A DNA stretch of 33,534 nt. Origin: an uncultured Muribaculaceae bacterium. Lineage in GTDB: Bacteria; Bacteroidota; Bacteroidia; Bacteroidales; Muribaculaceae. How positions within the stretch are numbered: the first letter of the stretch is position 1; each line of letters starts with the position of its first letter. Shown here piece after piece: positions 7,903-17,382 of the stretch. Location of the stretch: the NCBI GenBank assembly GCA_910584665.1, contig CAJUBL010000033.1:1-33534 (forward strand), read 5' to 3'. The notes under the pieces were generated by a model. The model saw nothing but the letters and a program-made list of their open reading frames with translations, was not told where the DNA came from and made no database searches. Made by a program: the position numbers and the translations under genes.

Positions 7903-10900
7903 TCAGTATTCCTGCCAGCTGGTTATGCCGATCGAATCGACAGGGCGCGAAACGAAGGCCTTCACAAAGGCGAGTGCCAGCCGGGCATTGGTAAGCAACG
8001 GGATGTTGTGATCAATGGCATGACGGCGTATACGGTAACCGTTGGTCAGTTCACGCTTGGTATGGTTCTTAGGGATATTGATGACGAGATCGACAGTGTG
8101 GTCACCGATGATGTCAAGAACCGAGAGTCCGTCTTCGTCGGGCCAGCACACCTGTGTAGCCCTCACACCATGCTCGCCAAGGAACTTAGCTGTGCCCGGG
8201 GTCGCATATATGGCATATCCCTTTGAATCCAGAAGCCTGCAAGCCTCGAGCATGTCGACTTTGGCACGTGCATCGCCCGAACTTACAAGAATCCCCCTGG
8301 CCGGCACATGATGGCCTACCGAGAGCATGGCATTGAGAAGAGCCTCGTCAAAGTCACGGCCGAGACATCCGACCTCTCCGGTCGACGACATGTCCACCCC
8401 GAGCACCGGATCGGCCTTGTGGAGACGGGCGAAAGAGAACTGCGAGGCTTTCACACCGATATAGTCTATATCAAATGTCGATGTATCGACGGGATCGGGA
8501 TTCTCACCGAGCATGATACGTGTCGCAGTCTCGATGAAATTCTTTTTCAGGACCTTGCTCACGAACGGGAACGAACGTGAGGCTCGGAGATTGCACTCGA
8601 TCACCTTTACATAATTGTCCCTGGCAAGATACTGGATATTAAACGGACCCGATATATTCAGAGCCTCAGCAATACGGGCGCTGATATGCTTGATGCGACG
8701 GGCAGTAGCCATATATATCTTCTGGGCGGGGAACACAAGGGTAGCGTCGCCCGAGTGCACACCGGCATACTCGACATGCTCCGATATGGCGTATTCAACG
8801 ATCCTGCCGTTGCGCGCCACAGCATCAAATTCGATCTCCTTAGCGTTCTGCAGGAACTCCGACACCACTACAGGATATTCCTTCGATACCTTTGCGGCCT
8901 GTCCCAGGAATGTATGCATCTGTTCATAGTCATAGCACACATTCATGGCCGCACCCGAGAGAACATAGCTGGGACGGATGAGCACCGGGAATCCCACCTC
9001 CTCGACAAACGAGTGTATCTCATCCTCGGTAGTGAGTTCCTTCCAGCGCGGCTGATCGATGCCGAGCTGATCGAGCATTGCCGAGAATTTATGACGGTTC
9101 TCGGCCCGGTCAATAGATACCGGCGAGGTGCCGAGCACCGGAACATGACAACGGTATAGCTTCATGGCCAGATTGTTAGGAATCTGACCGCCTACACTGA
9201 CGATGACACCGCGGGGAACTTCGAGGTCAATGATATCCATAACCCGCTCGAAACTGAGTTCGTCGAAGTAAAGGCGGTCGCACATGTCATAGTCGGTCGA
9301 CACAGTCTCGGGATTATAGTTGATCATAACTGCCTTGTAGCCGAGCTTACGCGCGGTTGCGGCCGCATTGACCGAACACCAGTCAAACTCAACCGAACTG
9401 CCTATGCGGTAGGCTCCGGAACCGAGCACGATTATATTGTTGCGCGAATTTATATCATAAGGGATAGAATTATCGTCGGCTCCGTAAGTGACATAGAGAT
9501 AGTTGGTGAGCTCAGGATACTCCGAGGCCACAGTATTGATGCGACGTACACGGGGCGTGATGTCAAGTTCCTTGCGACGGCTGCGTACACGCAGCACGTC
9601 AGCCTCCATGTTACCCTGAGGATTCTCCACAAGACGCGAGATCTGGAAGTCGGAGAAGCCGAGTTTCTTTGCCTCAAGCAATGTCTCCCGGTCAAGATCC
9701 TCTACCGAACCTCCACGCTGTCTGAGCGTGCGTGCGAAACGCACTATATTATTGAGACAATTGATAAACCATATATCGATCTTCGTAAGATCGGCCACAC
9801 GCTCGGGTGTGTATCCCTCCTCAAGAGCCTGTGCGATAGCGAAGATGCGCGTATCGGTAGGATGAGTGAGCGCATACTCGAGATCGTCAAAATGAATATC
9901 ACTGTTGCCGACGAATCCGTGCATACCCTGGCCGATCATACGGAGTCCTTTCTGTATTATCTCCTCGAACGACTTACCTATCGACATTATCTCACCCACC
10001 GATTTCATCGACGAGCCGATCTCACGGTCTACACCGACAAACTTCGACAGATCCCAGCGCGGGATCTTGACAATCATATAATCGACCTCCGGAGCCCTGG
10101 CGGCCGAATATTTAGTGCCCGGTTCGCCTATCTGGTCAAGGGTATATCCGAGGGCAAGCTTGGCAGCGACAAAAGCAAGGGGATAGCCCGATGCCTTGGA
10201 AGCGAGAGCCGACGAACGGCTTAGACGGGCGTTGATCTCGATGATGCGGTAATCGTTTGTCTCGGCATTGAAAGCATACTGGATATTACACTCTCCCACA
10301 ATACCTATGTGACGTACCACGCGGGTGGCTATGTCCTGAAGCATTTTTATCTGTTCGGGCGAAAGGGATACTATAGGAGCTACCACGATACTCTCGCCGG
10401 TATGTATACCCAGAGGATCGAAATTCTCCATGGGCACGACGGTAAAACAAAGATCGGAGGCGTCACGTATCACCTCGAACTCAATCTCCTTCCAGCCCTT
10501 GAGCGATTCTTCCACGAGTATCTGGCGTGAATAGGCCAATGCGCTCTCGCAGTGAGTGATAAACTCGTCGTCATTGTTACATATACCCGAGCCGAGACCA
10601 CCCAGGGCATATCCGGAACGCACCATCACCGGATAACCTATGCGATGGGCTACCTCAAGAGCGTCGTCAATCGACCCGACTGCCTGTGATACCGGAGTCT
10701 TGACCTTGATCTCGTCAAGTTTCCGGACAAAAAGATCACGGTCCTCAGTGATCATGATGGCCTCGACCGAAGTGCCGAGCACTCTGACTCCATATTTTTC
10801 AAGAGTGCCGTCGAGGTAAAGCTGTGTGCCGCAGTTCAGCGCGGTCTGTCCACCGAAGGCAAGCAGGATTCCGTCGGGGCGTTCCTTTCTGATTACAGCC

Positions 10901-11106
10901 TCGACAAACCCGGGAGTGATCGGTAGAAAATAGACACGGTCGGCGACTCCCTCCGATGTCTGTATGGTAGCAATGTTGGGGTTGATCAGCACCGATTCCA
11001 CACCTTCTTCGCGCAAAGCCTTAAGAGCCTGAGAACCCGAGTAGTCAAATTCGCCCGCCTGGCCTATCTTCAAGGCACCCGAGCCGAGTAAAAGCACTTT
11101 TTTCAT
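7903..11106 (-). CDS. carB: Carbamoyl-phosphate synthase large subunit
   Basis: A 1067-residue full-length CarB, making carbamoyl phosphate from bicarbonate, glutamine-derived ammonia and 2 ATP for pyrimidine and arginine synthesis. Visible domains are an N-terminal pre-ATP-grasp region (MKKVLLLGSGALKIGQAGEFDYSG), a first ATP-grasp half with the glycine-rich YALGGLGSG loop, an oligomerisation segment near 400-540, a second pre-ATP-grasp copy starting around NNIIVLGSGAYRIGSSVEFDW, the second ATP-grasp half (PSYVLSGAAM) and a C-terminal MGS-like allosteric domain from about 935. The frame opens 12 codons earlier, but the ATG at 11106 matches the family N-terminus. CarA normally supplies ammonia. 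No carA is adjacent: the gene upstream is the divergent cysteine synthase. A -7 box lies at 11163-11170. Confidence 0.97.
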   Translation of the reverse strand: MKKVLLLGSGALKIGQAGEFDYSGSQALKALREEGVESVLINPNIATIQTSEGVADRVYFLPITPGFVEAVIRKERPDGILLAFGGQTALNCGTQLYLDGTLEKYGVRVLGTSVEAIMITEDRDLFVRKLDEIKVKTPVSQAVGSIDDALEVAHRIGYPVMVRSGYALGGLGSGICNNDDEFITHCESALAYSRQILVEESLKGWKEIEFEVIRDASDLCFTVVPMENFDPLGIHTGESIVVAPIVSLSPEQIKMLQDIATRVVRHIGIVGECNIQYAFNAETNDYRIIEINARLSRSSALASKASGYPLAFVAAKLALGYTLDQIGEPGTKYSAARAPEVDYMIVKIPRWDLSKFVGVDREIGSSMKSVGEIMSIGKSFEEIIQKGLRMIGQGMHGFVGNSDIHFDDLEYALTHPTDTRIFAIAQALEEGYTPERVADLTKIDIWFINCLNNIVRFARTLRQRGGSVEDLDRETLLEAKKLGFSDFQISRLVENPQGNMEADVLRVRSRRKELDITPRVRRINTVASEYPELTNYLYVTYGADDNSIPYDINSRNNIIVLGSGAYRIGSSVEFDWCSVNAAATARKLGYKAVMINYNPETVSTDYDMCDRLYFDELSFERVMDIIDLEVPRGVIVSVGGQIPNNLAMKLYRCHVPVLGTSPVSIDRAENRHKFSAMLDQLGIDQPRWKELTTEDEIHSFVEEVGFPVLIRPSYVLSGAAMNVCYDYEQMHTFLGQAAKVSKEYPVVVSEFLQNAKEIEFDAVARNGRIVEYAISEHVEYAGVHSGDATLVFPAQKIYMATARRIKHISARIAEALNISGPFNIQYLARDNYVKVIECNLRASRSFPFVSKVLKKNFIETATRIMLGENPDPVDTSTFDIDYIGVKASQFSFARLHKADPVLGVDMSSTGEVGCLGRDFDEALLNAMLSVGHHVPARGILVSSGDARAKVDMLEACRLLDSKGYAIYATPGTAKFLGEHGVRATQVCWPDEDGLSVLDIIGDHTVDLVINIPKNHTKRELTNGYRIRRHAIDHNIPLLTNARLALAFVKAFVSRPVDSIGITSWQEY

Positions 11107-11162
11107 CGTAGTTGTAAATCTGTTCAGTGACTGGTTTGACAAAACCGATTAGAGAATTTCTG

Positions 11163-11170
11163 CAAATTTA
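11163..11170 (-). promoter_or_regulatory. -7 box of the carB promoter
   Basis: TAAATTTG on the minus strand, a perfect match to TAnnTTTG. The expected leader to the carB ATG is about 50 nt and contains a small GGTTT/AAACC hairpin at 11133-11146. No TTG is seen at the usual upstream spacing, so this is a partial promoter match. Confidence 0.5.
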
Positions 11171-11257
11171 CGAAATTCGCGCCATACTGAGGTCCGATAT
11201 ACAAAGAAAAAAACAAAATCTACGCGAGCATCTACTATTATATTGCCGGATTGTAAG

Positions 11258-11265
11258 TACCTTTG
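11258..11265 (+). promoter_or_regulatory. -7 box of the cysteine synthase promoter, apparently leaderless
   Basis: TACCTTTG, a perfect TAnnTTTG box followed by CAGTC and then the ATG at 11271. The SRP RNA in this window begins six bases after the last G of its own TACCTTTG box. By the same spacing, transcription here would start on the A of the ATG. No clear TTG is present upstream. Confidence 0.6.
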
Positions 11266-11270
11266 CAGTC

Positions 11271-12203
11271 ATGACTAACACAGTATCCAGCAGTATCCTC
11301 GACACCATCGGCCAGACACCCATGGTACGTATAAACCGGATCAATCCCAATCCGGCAGTAAATATCTACGCCAAACTTGAAGGATTCAACCCTACCGGCA
11401 GCATCAAGGACCGCATAGCCTTACGCATGATTGAAGATGCGGAAGCCTCCGGGCGCCTGCATCCCGGACAGACCATAATAGAACCGACATCAGGCAACAC
11501 AGGTATAGGACTCGCCATTGTAGGCATAGTCAGAGGGTATAAAGTGACAATAGTGATGAGCGACGCCGTGAGCATCGAGCGCCGTAAGATAATACGCTCC
11601 TACGGGGCCGACGTCATACTCACTCCCGGCCAGGAGGGTACAGACGGAGCTATCAGGCTCGCACGAAGGATGGCGGCGGAGAACCCCGACAGATATTTCA
11701 TGCCCGACCAGTTCGGCAATGCCGCCAACTACCAGGCTCATTACGAGAGTACAGCTCTGGAAATATGGACCCAGACAGGAGGCAACATCGATTATCTGGT
11801 ATGCGCCCTCGGAACCTCAGGCACGATAATGGGAATATCAAGGTTCATGCGTGCGCTCAAACCCGATATCAAGGTAGTATGTGCCCAACCTGTGAAAGGG
11901 CACTACATACAGGGGCTTAAAAACATGGAGGAGGCAATCGTGCCTGCCATCTACGATCCCGGGCGTATAGACATACAGGAAATGATCGAAAGCGAAGAAG
12001 CAATCGACATGGCGAGACAGATAATACTCAACGAGGGTATCTTCGCCGGCATGAGCAGTGGCGCCGCCATGCTGGCGGCCATACGTGTGGCCTCACGTAT
12101 ACCTTCGGGAAATATTGTGGCGGTATTTCCCGACCGAGCCGAAAAATACCTGTCCACAATAATGTTTGACCGATACGACGATCAGTCTGCCGGCTCAAAC
12201 TGA
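11271..12203 (+). CDS. cysM: Cysteine synthase, CysM-type
   Basis: A 310-residue PLP enzyme of fold type II that makes L-cysteine from an activated serine (O-acetylserine) and sulfide or thiosulfate. Landmarks are GQTPMVRI (14-21), the PLP-lysine motif PTGSIKDR with K46, PTSGNTGIGLA binding the PLP ring region, the phosphate loop GTSGTIMG, GMSSGAA and the C-terminal KYLST. The runs TSGTIMGISRFMR and GIFAGMSSGAA resemble CysM (cysteine synthase B) more than CysK, so cysM is used with moderate certainty. The ORF is open further upstream, but the ATG at 11271 gives the family N-terminus and lies just after a promoter box. It is divergent from carB. The last 22 nt overlap the convergent rubredoxin gene. 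Confidence 0.9.
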   Translation: MTNTVSSSILDTIGQTPMVRINRINPNPAVNIYAKLEGFNPTGSIKDRIALRMIEDAEASGRLHPGQTIIEPTSGNTGIGLAIVGIVRGYKVTIVMSDAVSIERRKIIRSYGADVILTPGQEGTDGAIRLARRMAAENPDRYFMPDQFGNAANYQAHYESTALEIWTQTGGNIDYLVCALGTSGTIMGISRFMRALKPDIKVVCAQPVKGHYIQGLKNMEEAIVPAIYDPGRIDIQEMIESEEAIDMARQIILNEGIFAGMSSGAAMLAAIRVASRIPSGNIVAVFPDRAEKYLSTIMFDRYDDQSAGSN

Positions 12204-12343
12204 TCTTTGCCGACACCACAAAGAGGGCAGACCCAGTCGTCGGGCAGATCGGCAAATGCCGTTCCTGGTACGATACCGTGTTCGGGGTCTCCTACTGCCG
12301 GGTCATAGACCCAGTCACATACTGTGCATACATATTTCTCCAT
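12182..12343 (-). CDS. Rubredoxin
   Basis: A 53-residue rubredoxin, a small soluble one-electron carrier with a single Fe(Cys)4 site. The translation starts MEKYVCTVCDWVYDPAVGDP and contains the two diagnostic knuckles: CTVC (Cys6, Cys9) and CPLC (Cys39, Cys42), with GTAFADLPDDW between them. Length and spacing are exactly those of the family. The ATG (12341-12343 on the plus strand) is unambiguous. It is convergent with the cysteine synthase gene, and its last 22 nt are antisense to that gene's end, so it uses coding information on both strands. The likely role is electron delivery to a peroxide- or oxygen-reducing enzyme such as rubrerythrin, but no partner gene is adjacent. Confidence 0.96.
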   Translation of the reverse strand: MEKYVCTVCDWVYDPAVGDPEHGIVPGTAFADLPDDWVCPLCGVGKDQFEPAD

Positions 12344-12478
12344 AGTAGTAAAGTTTGGGATACGGGTTAGTTTTCATTATATTTAAACAAACGGAAAGAG
12401 TGATTTGTTCACCGGACGGAAATATATAGCGGCAAGCCAAAAAGTATAAAAGAATTATAATTATTAAAAAATTATCAA

Positions 12479-12486
12479 TACATTTG
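12479..12486 (+). promoter_or_regulatory. -7 box upstream of susC-like gene
   Basis: TACATTTG, a perfect TAnnTTTG box in a very AT-rich 200-base gap that otherwise holds only the rubredoxin upstream region. The expected leader to the ATG at 12545 is about 55 nt. No matching TTG is seen at the usual distance, as would be expected if an activator such as an ECF sigma or hybrid regulator is needed (inference). Confidence 0.45.
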
Positions 12487-12544
12487 TAAAAAATAAGGCC
12501 GATTTATTTTAATGACCAATATCAATCACTCAAATATTTAATGT

Positions 12545-15500
12545 ATGAAGTTACATCTCACATCTTCATTACTGGTTCTAACATTCTCATTGTCAACGAT
12601 GACAGCACATTCAGCCGATGCTGTTTCAACGTCGGCCGCAGAAATCGCCGAACCCATCCCAGCGACCTTATCCTCCCAGGGGACAAGAGTAAACACAATA
12701 GTGCGCGGCACCGTACTGTCCTCCGAGGGAGAACCTCTGGCCGGAGCTACCATATCGGTAAAAGGAAAATCCGGAGGTGTCGCCGCCGACATCAACGGCA
12801 ACTTTGCCATAAAAGTTGACGGCACAGACCCCGTACTCGTGGTCTCATATATAGGAATGATACCCGGCGAGACCATTCTCAATGCCGCAAACACAGCATC
12901 CCCATTACGCATAGTCCTCGAACCGAACTCAGCCATGATCGACGAGGTGGTTGTAACCGGCTACCAGAACATCAAACGCGAGAATGCCACCGGTGCTTTC
13001 CAGCAGATCTCGGCAAAAGATCTCGAGACACGCTCGGTAGGGACCCTGTCATCAAACCTCGAAGGCAAAATCGCAGGTATGGTAGTATATAACAACGATA
13101 TACAGATACGAGGCGTCGGTACCCTCGCGGCAAGCACAACTCCGCTTATCGTCGTAGACGGTCTGCCTATCGAAGGTACACTCAACGATGTAAACCCGTA
13201 CGAAGTCGACAAGGTCACCGTATTGAAAGATGCCGCGGCATCGGCAATCTACGGAGCACGTGCCTCCAACGGAGTGATTGTCATCACGACAAAGAAAGGT
13301 ATTGATTCCAAGATAGATGTAGAATTCAACGCCGACTTCACCGTATATGAGAAATATGACTACGACGATCTCAATCTCGTCAATGCCGAAGAACTCATAT
13401 ATCTTGAAGAGCAGAATTTCAACTGGATGCTCGGAGAACCGTATGCCGCCGACCATATAACCGACCAGTGGGGTACCCGCGGCGGACTGTGGAACCCGCT
13501 GAACAAGCTCATGATGCGCAGACACCTGGGAGAGGTCACAGATGCCGGATATAGCTCGCAGGTCGCACAGTGGAAGCGTAACAGCTACTCGGGCGACTGG
13601 GACGACTACATGACCCGCACGCGTTTCGAACAGCGTTACAACGTGGCCATACGCACCAACAGCAAACACATGAACAACAATATAGCCATCAACTGGAACG
13701 GAGACAACACGCATAACACACGTTCCTATGACAACAAACTGTCACTGCGCTATCTCGGAGACCTAAGACTGACATCATGGTTTACAGCCACTCTCGGATT
13801 ACAGGTTGACAACATACGCCAGAAAGGACACTATTCCGGCAAACTGGATCCGTCAGGCCGCAACTCATTCCCGGAGTATCTGTCATTCCGCAACCCTGAC
13901 GGCACTCCCGCACACCTGCAGGCCTATGTCGATCTCAACGAACCATCCCTGAACGATCCCTCGCTTGAGCTGAAGGACGAATCATACTCACCGGCCGAGG
14001 AACTTGACCGCAACTTCTCATTGTTCCGTTCCACCTATACCCGCGGATATGCCCATCTCAACTTCTTCCCGATACCGGAACTCAAACTGTCGGGCATGTT
14101 CCAGTACGAGGATATGACCAGCAAACGCTCAAACACCGTGACCGGAGATTCATACTCGGCCCGCCATCTCTTCAACCTGTTCACCGAGGACGGTAATCAT
14201 AAACTGGCCGAAGGCGGTATCTATGACGAGACGAACGTCACAGACAACTCCTATACCCTGCGTTTCCAGGCCACCTATGACAAACGTTTCCTCGACAAGC
14301 ATGAGATAAACGCCATCGCCGGCTATGAATTCCGTCACCAGAAATACCGCTCGGGCAAGAACACGCTTTTCGGCTACGACGAGAAAACTCTCACCCACAC
14401 GACCGGAATGACCAACCTCAACGATCTGATCGAAGCCACGACATCAGATCTGGGCAATCTGTACTCACCGGCCTACGTATACATGAACGAGGACTTCGGC
14501 GGTTTTTCCGAGATCGAACACAAATACCAGTCATACTACGCCACAGCCAACTATACCTACGACCGGCGCTACAGCCTGTCAGGCAGTTTCCGTATCGACG
14601 AAGCCGACCTTTTCGGCGCCGACAAGAAATTCACCCGTCGTCCATTGTGGTCGGCAGGCGCGAGCTGGAACGCACACAAGGAGGAGTTCATGCGTGACAT
14701 CACCTGGATCAACATGCTCAAACCACGTGTAAGCTACGGTGTCACCGGAAATATAAACTCCGACTACTCATCATATCTCACCGCCGCCATCTACACCAAC
14801 CAGGTCATCGGATCGAAACGCGCCCTGCTCGAGACCCCGCCGAACGACCAGTTGCGCTGGGAAAAAACAAAGACCTTTGACTTCGGTGTCGACTTCGCAT
14901 TCTTCAACTATCGTCTCAACGGCTCTGTCGACTATTACAACAAACAGGGCAGCGACATACTCAGCCTGATGGATCTCGATCCCACGAGCGGATGGGCGGC
15001 CCTGAACATGAACAATGCATGTACACGCAACCGCGGTGTCGAACTACAGCTCAACGGAGAGATCCTCAGGGCCGGCAATCCCCGCCAGGTAGGCCTGAAT
15101 GTCGCTCTCACACTCGCCTACAACAATAACAAAGTGACAAAGATCAACCACAAGTCCACACGCGGTATCGATGCGCTTGACCCTACCGACCACAAGGAAG
15201 GCAGGCCCGTAAATTCAATATACTCATACATGTATGGAGGAGTGGCCTATGACGAGGACGGCTACCAGTACATACAGTGGAAAAAAGCCGACGGAGAACT
15301 CTATGACGATGCCCTGTCAAGCGCCAATTTCTCCCCCGACGACGTTGTGTTCAGCGGAGCTCTCGACCCGAAATGGAGCGGATCGTTCACCCCTACAGTA
15401 AGCTACCGCAACTTCACACTGAGCGCCATGGCGGCATTCTATCTCGGACACTACTTCCGTCCCAACTATAACAAGTGGACATACACATCAGAAATCAACT

Positions 15501-15874
15501 ACGGCACACAGCCCACACGCGAGTACCTGACATTCTGGAGAGCTACAGCCGAACAGCGTAAAGACATCATAGGCAACGGATACATAATGTCCGAGACTTC
15601 GATGCTGCCCGACCAGGTATGTTATGCCGACCAGCATGTGGACCACGCCGACTATCTTAAGCTACGTAACATAGTCCTGTCTTACTCGTTCCCGAGCAAC
15701 ATATGCAAGCGCCTTGGTGTAAGTTCACTGCGTCTGCGCGCACAGGCAAACAATGTAGCCACATGGACCCGCAACAGCGAGGGCATAGATCCAGAGAGAG
15801 TCAATCCCATAACTGGTCAATGGAACCTTGGCACCCCCCGCAGCTATACATTCAGCATCAATGTCAATTTCTAA
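12545..15874 (+). CDS. SusC/RagA-family TonB-dependent outer-membrane transporter
   Basis: A 1109-residue TonB-linked outer-membrane protein that imports oligosaccharides, peptides or other large nutrients together with its SusD lid. A signal peptide (to about residue 24) is followed by a carboxypeptidase-D regulatory-like domain (about 52-125: VRGTVLSSEGEPLAGATISVKG, YIGM), the SusC signature MIDEVVVTGYQ (about 131-141), the plug domain (about 145-245, with VVDGLPIEGTLNDVNPYEVDKVTVLKDAAASAIYGARASNGVIVITTKKG), then the 22-strand barrel to the terminal YTFSINVNF. SusD follows after 18 nt. No CAZyme, peptidase, surface-binding lipoprotein or regulator is adjacent, so the substrate is not deducible. 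An AT-rich leader carries a -7 box. Confidence 0.95.
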   Translation: MKLHLTSSLLVLTFSLSTMTAHSADAVSTSAAEIAEPIPATLSSQGTRVNTIVRGTVLSSEGEPLAGATISVKGKSGGVAADINGNFAIKVDGTDPVLVVSYIGMIPGETILNAANTASPLRIVLEPNSAMIDEVVVTGYQNIKRENATGAFQQISAKDLETRSVGTLSSNLEGKIAGMVVYNNDIQIRGVGTLAASTTPLIVVDGLPIEGTLNDVNPYEVDKVTVLKDAAASAIYGARASNGVIVITTKKGIDSKIDVEFNADFTVYEKYDYDDLNLVNAEELIYLEEQNFNWMLGEPYAADHITDQWGTRGGLWNPLNKLMMRRHLGEVTDAGYSSQVAQWKRNSYSGDWDDYMTRTRFEQRYNVAIRTNSKHMNNNIAINWNGDNTHNTRSYDNKLSLRYLGDLRLTSWFTATLGLQVDNIRQKGHYSGKLDPSGRNSFPEYLSFRNPDGTPAHLQAYVDLNEPSLNDPSLELKDESYSPAEELDRNFSLFRSTYTRGYAHLNFFPIPELKLSGMFQYEDMTSKRSNTVTGDSYSARHLFNLFTEDGNHKLAEGGIYDETNVTDNSYTLRFQATYDKRFLDKHEINAIAGYEFRHQKYRSGKNTLFGYDEKTLTHTTGMTNLNDLIEATTSDLGNLYSPAYVYMNEDFGGFSEIEHKYQSYYATANYTYDRRYSLSGSFRIDEADLFGADKKFTRRPLWSAGASWNAHKEEFMRDITWINMLKPRVSYGVTGNINSDYSSYLTAAIYTNQVIGSKRALLETPPNDQLRWEKTKTFDFGVDFAFFNYRLNGSVDYYNKQGSDILSLMDLDPTSGWAALNMNNACTRNRGVELQLNGEILRAGNPRQVGLNVALTLAYNNNKVTKINHKSTRGIDALDPTDHKEGRPVNSIYSYMYGGVAYDEDGYQYIQWKKADGELYDDALSSANFSPDDVVFSGALDPKWSGSFTPTVSYRNFTLSAMAAFYLGHYFRPNYNKWTYTSEINYGTQPTREYLTFWRATAEQRKDIIGNGYIMSETSMLPDQVCYADQHVDHADYLKLRNIVLSYSFPSNICKRLGVSSLRLRAQANNVATWTRNSEGIDPERVNPITGQWNLGTPRSYTFSINVNF

Positions 15875-15892
15875 CCCAAACCGATCATCTCA

Positions 15893-17311
15893 ATGAAACA
15901 CAATATAGTTCTTCCCGCCATAGCATCGGCGGCAATGCTGATTCTGAGTTCATGCGATATCGAGCTGGTTCCGAAAGGGAAAACCACTCTCGGAACAACC
16001 GCCGAACTCGAATACGTACTCAACACGGCCACCATCAGCGACAAGCCGTTCCACGACATCTCCATCATCGTCAACGAAGCATACGGTGATGACTACCAGA
16101 CTCCTGTTCCCCGCAAAGCCATGCAGGAGAACACTCTGATGCGTGCATATCTGGCCTACGATGAGAGCGTGGACCGCGCATCGCTGTCAACCGACGACCG
16201 CCGGTACGAGACCATATACAATATGATCAACGCCATGAACGTAGTGATCTCAAAAGCTCACGAGAGCGAAGGCGATGAGGCCCGGAAGAGCCAGCTCGTA
16301 GCCGAAGCCCGCACAATGCGTGCCTATTATCACTTCCTTATAGCCGCAATCTACGCCCGGCAATATGATGACGCCACTGCCTCTCAGAACGGCGGCATAG
16401 CCTACGTAACCGACTACAATCCCGGCAACAGGAAAATACAGCTGCCCCTCGATCAGGTATACAGACTCATACTTGACGACCTGAGCGACGAAAATCTCGC
16501 CCTGCTTCCCGAACGCAACAACGTGGTACGGTGCTCCAGATATACAGGATATGCTATCAGATCACGTGTACTTTTCCAGATGAAACATTACGCCGACGCT
16601 CTTACCTACGCGCTCAAGGCTCTTGAAGGAAACAATACGATAGAAGACCGCAGCAGCATCAAGCAGACCACACAATGGCGTCTGAGACCAGATGCTCCCA
16701 ACAACCTGATATACATATCGCCCATGTCGACACATGTGGCTGTCAACTACGAGCAACTCTCGGTAGAGACCGTAGCTTTGTTTGAACCGGGAGATCTCAC
16801 AAAGGACTTCGCCAAGCAGTATGGTATGCCCCTTTACAACCCGATGTACGGCAGCGGTGACAGCGGCGTACCCGGATGCGTCGAGCTGATATCATATGAC
16901 GTATTCACCAACACATGGGGGCTGACTGTCGAGCGCACGATGTATAACGCCGCCGAATGCTATATACGCACAGGTGAGATCAAGAAAGGTCTCGACATGG
17001 TGAACGATATACGTGAGAAACGCATCGACCCCGATGTCTACCAGCCTTTCACAGCCAATACTGAGAAACAGGCCATGGAACAGCTCCAGCGGGCAAAGTT
17101 CATCGAATGTCTTGCAACATACGACAATTTCCTTGACCGCAAGCGCTGGAACTCGGAGGATGAATATAAGGCCCCGATCACACGATGGCTTCCGGTATCG
17201 GAAAATCCCGATGAATGCAAGTTCACCATCTCACCGGAAAGCCCGCTCTGGGTCATTCCGTTCCCTGTATCGGTAATCGCCCACAACGATTCGTTCAGGC
17301 AGAACTATTAG
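15893..17311 (+). CDS. SusD/RagB-family nutrient-binding lipoprotein
   Basis: A 472-residue surface lipoprotein that caps the SusC transporter and helps capture its substrate. The signal peptide ends in lipobox LILSSC with Cys21. The body is alpha-helical, with the TPR-like helices expected of SusD: EARTMRAYYHFLIAAIYARQYD (the common RaxRAxxYF region), ALTYALKALEG, and the C-terminal AMEQLQRAKFIECLATYDNFLDRKRW. The usual C-terminal I-P-xx-E/xxNP is replaced by WVIPFPVSVIAHNDSFRQNY, ending normally. It is 18 nt after susC and is followed by a near-perfect hairpin terminator, so the unit is just susC-susD. The ligand is unknown. Confidence 0.94.
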   Translation: MKHNIVLPAIASAAMLILSSCDIELVPKGKTTLGTTAELEYVLNTATISDKPFHDISIIVNEAYGDDYQTPVPRKAMQENTLMRAYLAYDESVDRASLSTDDRRYETIYNMINAMNVVISKAHESEGDEARKSQLVAEARTMRAYYHFLIAAIYARQYDDATASQNGGIAYVTDYNPGNRKIQLPLDQVYRLILDDLSDENLALLPERNNVVRCSRYTGYAIRSRVLFQMKHYADALTYALKALEGNNTIEDRSSIKQTTQWRLRPDAPNNLIYISPMSTHVAVNYEQLSVETVALFEPGDLTKDFAKQYGMPLYNPMYGSGDSGVPGCVELISYDVFTNTWGLTVERTMYNAAECYIRTGEIKKGLDMVNDIREKRIDPDVYQPFTANTEKQAMEQLQRAKFIECLATYDNFLDRKRWNSEDEYKAPITRWLPVSENPDECKFTISPESPLWVIPFPVSVIAHNDSFRQNY

Positions 17312-17332
17312 CCGACAGACCTGATATACATA

Positions 17333-17369
17333 CAGAAGACGCTCCGGAACGGTTCCGGAGCGTCTTCTG
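17333..17369. terminator. Near-perfect hairpin, probable bidirectional terminator
   Basis: An 18-base arm starting CAGAAGACGCTCCGG (17333-17350) is exactly complementary to the arm at 17352-17369, with one central base (the real loop would be about 5 nt). It lies between the susD stop and the convergent DUF308 gene stop. The plus-strand downstream sequence is T-rich (ATTTTATTTAT), so it most likely ends both transcripts. Confidence 0.85.
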
Positions 17370-17382
17370 GTATATAATGATT

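Noticed and set aside
11127..11270. 48-residue N-terminal extension of the cysteine synthase
   Set aside because: The extension covers the carB and cysM promoters and is not part of the family. The ATG at 11271 gives the correct N-terminus.
13052..13714. 220-residue open frame antisense to susC
   Set aside because: It lies wholly within the plug and early barrel region of the SusC-like gene, and its Val/Tyr-rich translation resembles no family.
17333..17369. The 37-bp palindrome as a recombination or attachment site
   Set aside because: It lies between the ends of two convergent genes and has a T-rich flank, which fits a shared terminator. There is no integrase or repeat partner.
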